NCBI GenBank assembly: GCA_965371805.1
Contig: CBDUZW010000074.1
Coordinates: 1-24,475 of the forward strand
From: JAOZTV01 sp965371805
GTDB taxonomy: Bacteria; Acidobacteriota; Aminicenantia; UBA2199
DNA: 24,475 nucleotides
Reading direction: 5' to 3'
The translations under genes and the position numbers were made by a program. Below, piece after piece: positions 23,584 through 24,475 of this stretch (positions within the stretch are counted from its first letter, which is position 1; each line of letters opens with the position of its first letter). The notes beneath the pieces were generated by a model, which worked only from the letters and a program-made list of their open reading frames with translations, did no database searches and was not told the origin of the DNA.

Positions 23584-24215
23584 ATAATATAATCTCAAAA
23601 TTAAATGAAATTGGTCGAGATAGTATTGATCAATCCTTTAGTTTAATTCCTAAATCGCAAACCTTATGTATAATAAGTGGGGCAAATCTTTCATTGGCAA
23701 TAAATAATAGAAAGAATGAAGATCAACAGATAAAAGTATTAAATTTAAGAGATGATTTTTGGGTCTATATTGGGATTGAATTTATCTATAAAAAAAAGAA
23801 AAAAAAAGAATTTCCAAATATTTTCTTTTCACTATCGGTATTTCAAGGTGATTTTAAAGACAATTATAAAACACAACTTTTTAGAGCCGAATGGGATAAT
23901 TTTGAAAACTTTCCTGAAAATCACGCTCAACCACACTGGCATATTTATCCGCATAAATACACAAAAAAAACACATGATGATTTTGAAGATTTCATTGAAC
24001 TACAAGAAACAGACAAAGATTTTAATACATTTGTAAATAATGATACAACCAAAAAAATAGTAGATTTAAAAAAATTTCATTTTGCTATGAATGGTCAATG
24101 GTCTGAAAAAAAAACAGATGTTCATAAAATAAGTGAAGAAAATGAGTTAATTGATTGGTTTTCTGGAATATTAAGCCATATAAAAAAAGAATTAAAATAT
24201 ATCACAGCTAAGTAA
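23580..24215 (+). CDS. Unrecognised protein coupled to the methyltransferase (His-rich HxxxHWH motif)
   Basis: The ATG overlaps the methyltransferase stop as ATGA, so the 211-aa protein is translationally coupled to it. I do not recognise a named family. Conserved-looking features are FRAEWDNFEN (about 101-110) running into HAQPHWH (His115, His119, His121), then HFAMNGQWSE (about 167-176). Clustered His and an invariant-looking RAEW suggest a metal or catalytic site. It has no signal peptide. Given its partner it may be the nuclease or specificity partner of a restriction-like system, or an accessory regulator. The sequence does not decide between these. Confidence 0.75.
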   Translation: MNNIISKLNEIGRDSIDQSFSLIPKSQTLCIISGANLSLAINNRKNEDQQIKVLNLRDDFWVYIGIEFIYKKKKKKEFPNIFFSLSVFQGDFKDNYKTQLFRAEWDNFENFPENHAQPHWHIYPHKYTKKTHDDFEDFIELQETDKDFNTFVNNDTTKKIVDLKKFHFAMNGQWSEKKTDVHKISEENELIDWFSGILSHIKKELKYITAK

Positions 24216-24251
24216 TATTGTACTTATTAAAAACAAAATAAAGAGGTATAT

Positions 24252-24371
24252 ATGAGAGGAATGGATGAAATAAAGACTAGGTTTCCAATGCTTTTTGAAA
24301 TACTAGGCGAAGAATATGTTGAAGCTCTTAAGTCCGAGCAAGGTTCTCTAGCAAAAAGAATATTATGGTAA
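24252..24371 (+). CDS. Third ORF of the methyltransferase operon, short or truncated
   Basis: ATG at 24252 with a good ribosome-binding site (AAAGAGG at 24240-24246) gives MRGMDEIKTRFPMLFEILGE and EYVEALKSEQGSLAKRILW, then TAA at 24369-24371. The 39-residue product is acidic and helical. A following frame is also partly open (VRFLREAIRT), so the gene may be a longer one broken by a frameshift. The strong ribosome-binding site supports a real start. No family is recognised. Confidence 0.45.
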   Translation: MRGMDEIKTRFPMLFEILGEEYVEALKSEQGSLAKRILW

Positions 24372-24420
24372 GGTTTTTACGTGAGGCAATACGGACCTGA
24401 AAGAATAATGTCGTTGATCA

Positions 24421-24475
24421 ATTACCTACCTGGTTAAAACTTCCCCAAATCACTCCAAGTCCGGCGGCGGATGAA
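24421..24475. repeat. 55-bp exact direct repeat, copy 2, at the end of the window
   Basis: It is identical to 641-695. It represents an internal piece of the barrel-like gene without the rest of that gene, in the same orientation. Its upstream neighbour tgatca would end the copied minus-strand frame with TGA directly after the shared part. Because it terminates exactly with the sequence given, it may be a graph overlap left by assembly. Confidence 0.9.

Noticed and set aside
1..24475. CRISPR arrays, tRNA and rRNA genes
   Set aside because: No regularly spaced repeats with unique spacers, tRNA cloverleaf or rRNA signature was seen on either strand.

Overview
The window is AT-rich DNA from a diderm (Gram-negative-type) bacterium. 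Signal peptides, a barrel-like outer-membrane candidate, sigma-54 machinery and long sensor kinases with two-component-regulator propellers all fit that. Propeller kinases, a 6-bladed propeller protein beside a small secreted peptide, an IS66 remnant and a group II intron remnant suggest a lineage in or near the FCB group (for example Cloacimonadota or Delongbacteria-like), but the sequence does not settle the phylum. Many genes here are broken, and the window looks like accessory DNA between signalling cassettes.

Layout. Positions 1-2260 hold repeats, a transposase-like tail, a small barrel-like secreted protein, an unrecognised 146-aa protein and a frameshifted DUF3883-like nuclease-fold remnant. 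Positions 2298-7881 hold a phosphorelay cluster: a minus-strand operon with a PAS-PAS histidine kinase, a receiver-HDOD protein and two receiver-coiled-coil proteins, plus a divergent receiver-kinase fusion with a good sigma-70 promoter. All four receivers carry the same TKPW signature. A 152-aa Cys-containing hypothetical protein follows. Positions 8463-10535 are mobile-element debris: the 3' end of a group II intron spliced onto the 3' half of an IS66 transposase, a 332-bp MITE-like element, and one arm of a long diverged inverted repeat whose other arm is at 23-207. Positions 10400-11500 form a GC-rich island with a membrane/zinc-ribbon protein whose codon use is unlike its neighbours.

Positions 12213-18746 form the most interesting unit. 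A textbook sigma-54 promoter drives a small secreted Cys-containing peptide. A strong intrinsic terminator follows, then a secreted 6-bladed-propeller protein overlapping a membrane-anchored CPPC thioredoxin-like protein. Converging on these is a gene pair for an NtrC-type sigma-54 activator and a 1060-aa sensor kinase with 14 periplasmic propeller repeats. The natural reading is that the kinase and activator switch on the peptide operon. The peptide/propeller pairing recalls the NVEALA peptide loci of Bacteroides, here with a sigma-54 switch and a redox partner.

Positions 18750-20950 are decaying DNA: a short proline-rich secreted protein, the tail of a cheB gene and a multiply frameshifted helical-repeat gene. 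Positions 21172-24475 hold an N6-adenine DNA methyltransferase, a translationally coupled His-rich protein and a short third ORF, probably a defence or modification module. The last 55 bases of the window exactly repeat positions 641-695, which points to an assembly-graph junction or a recombination point.
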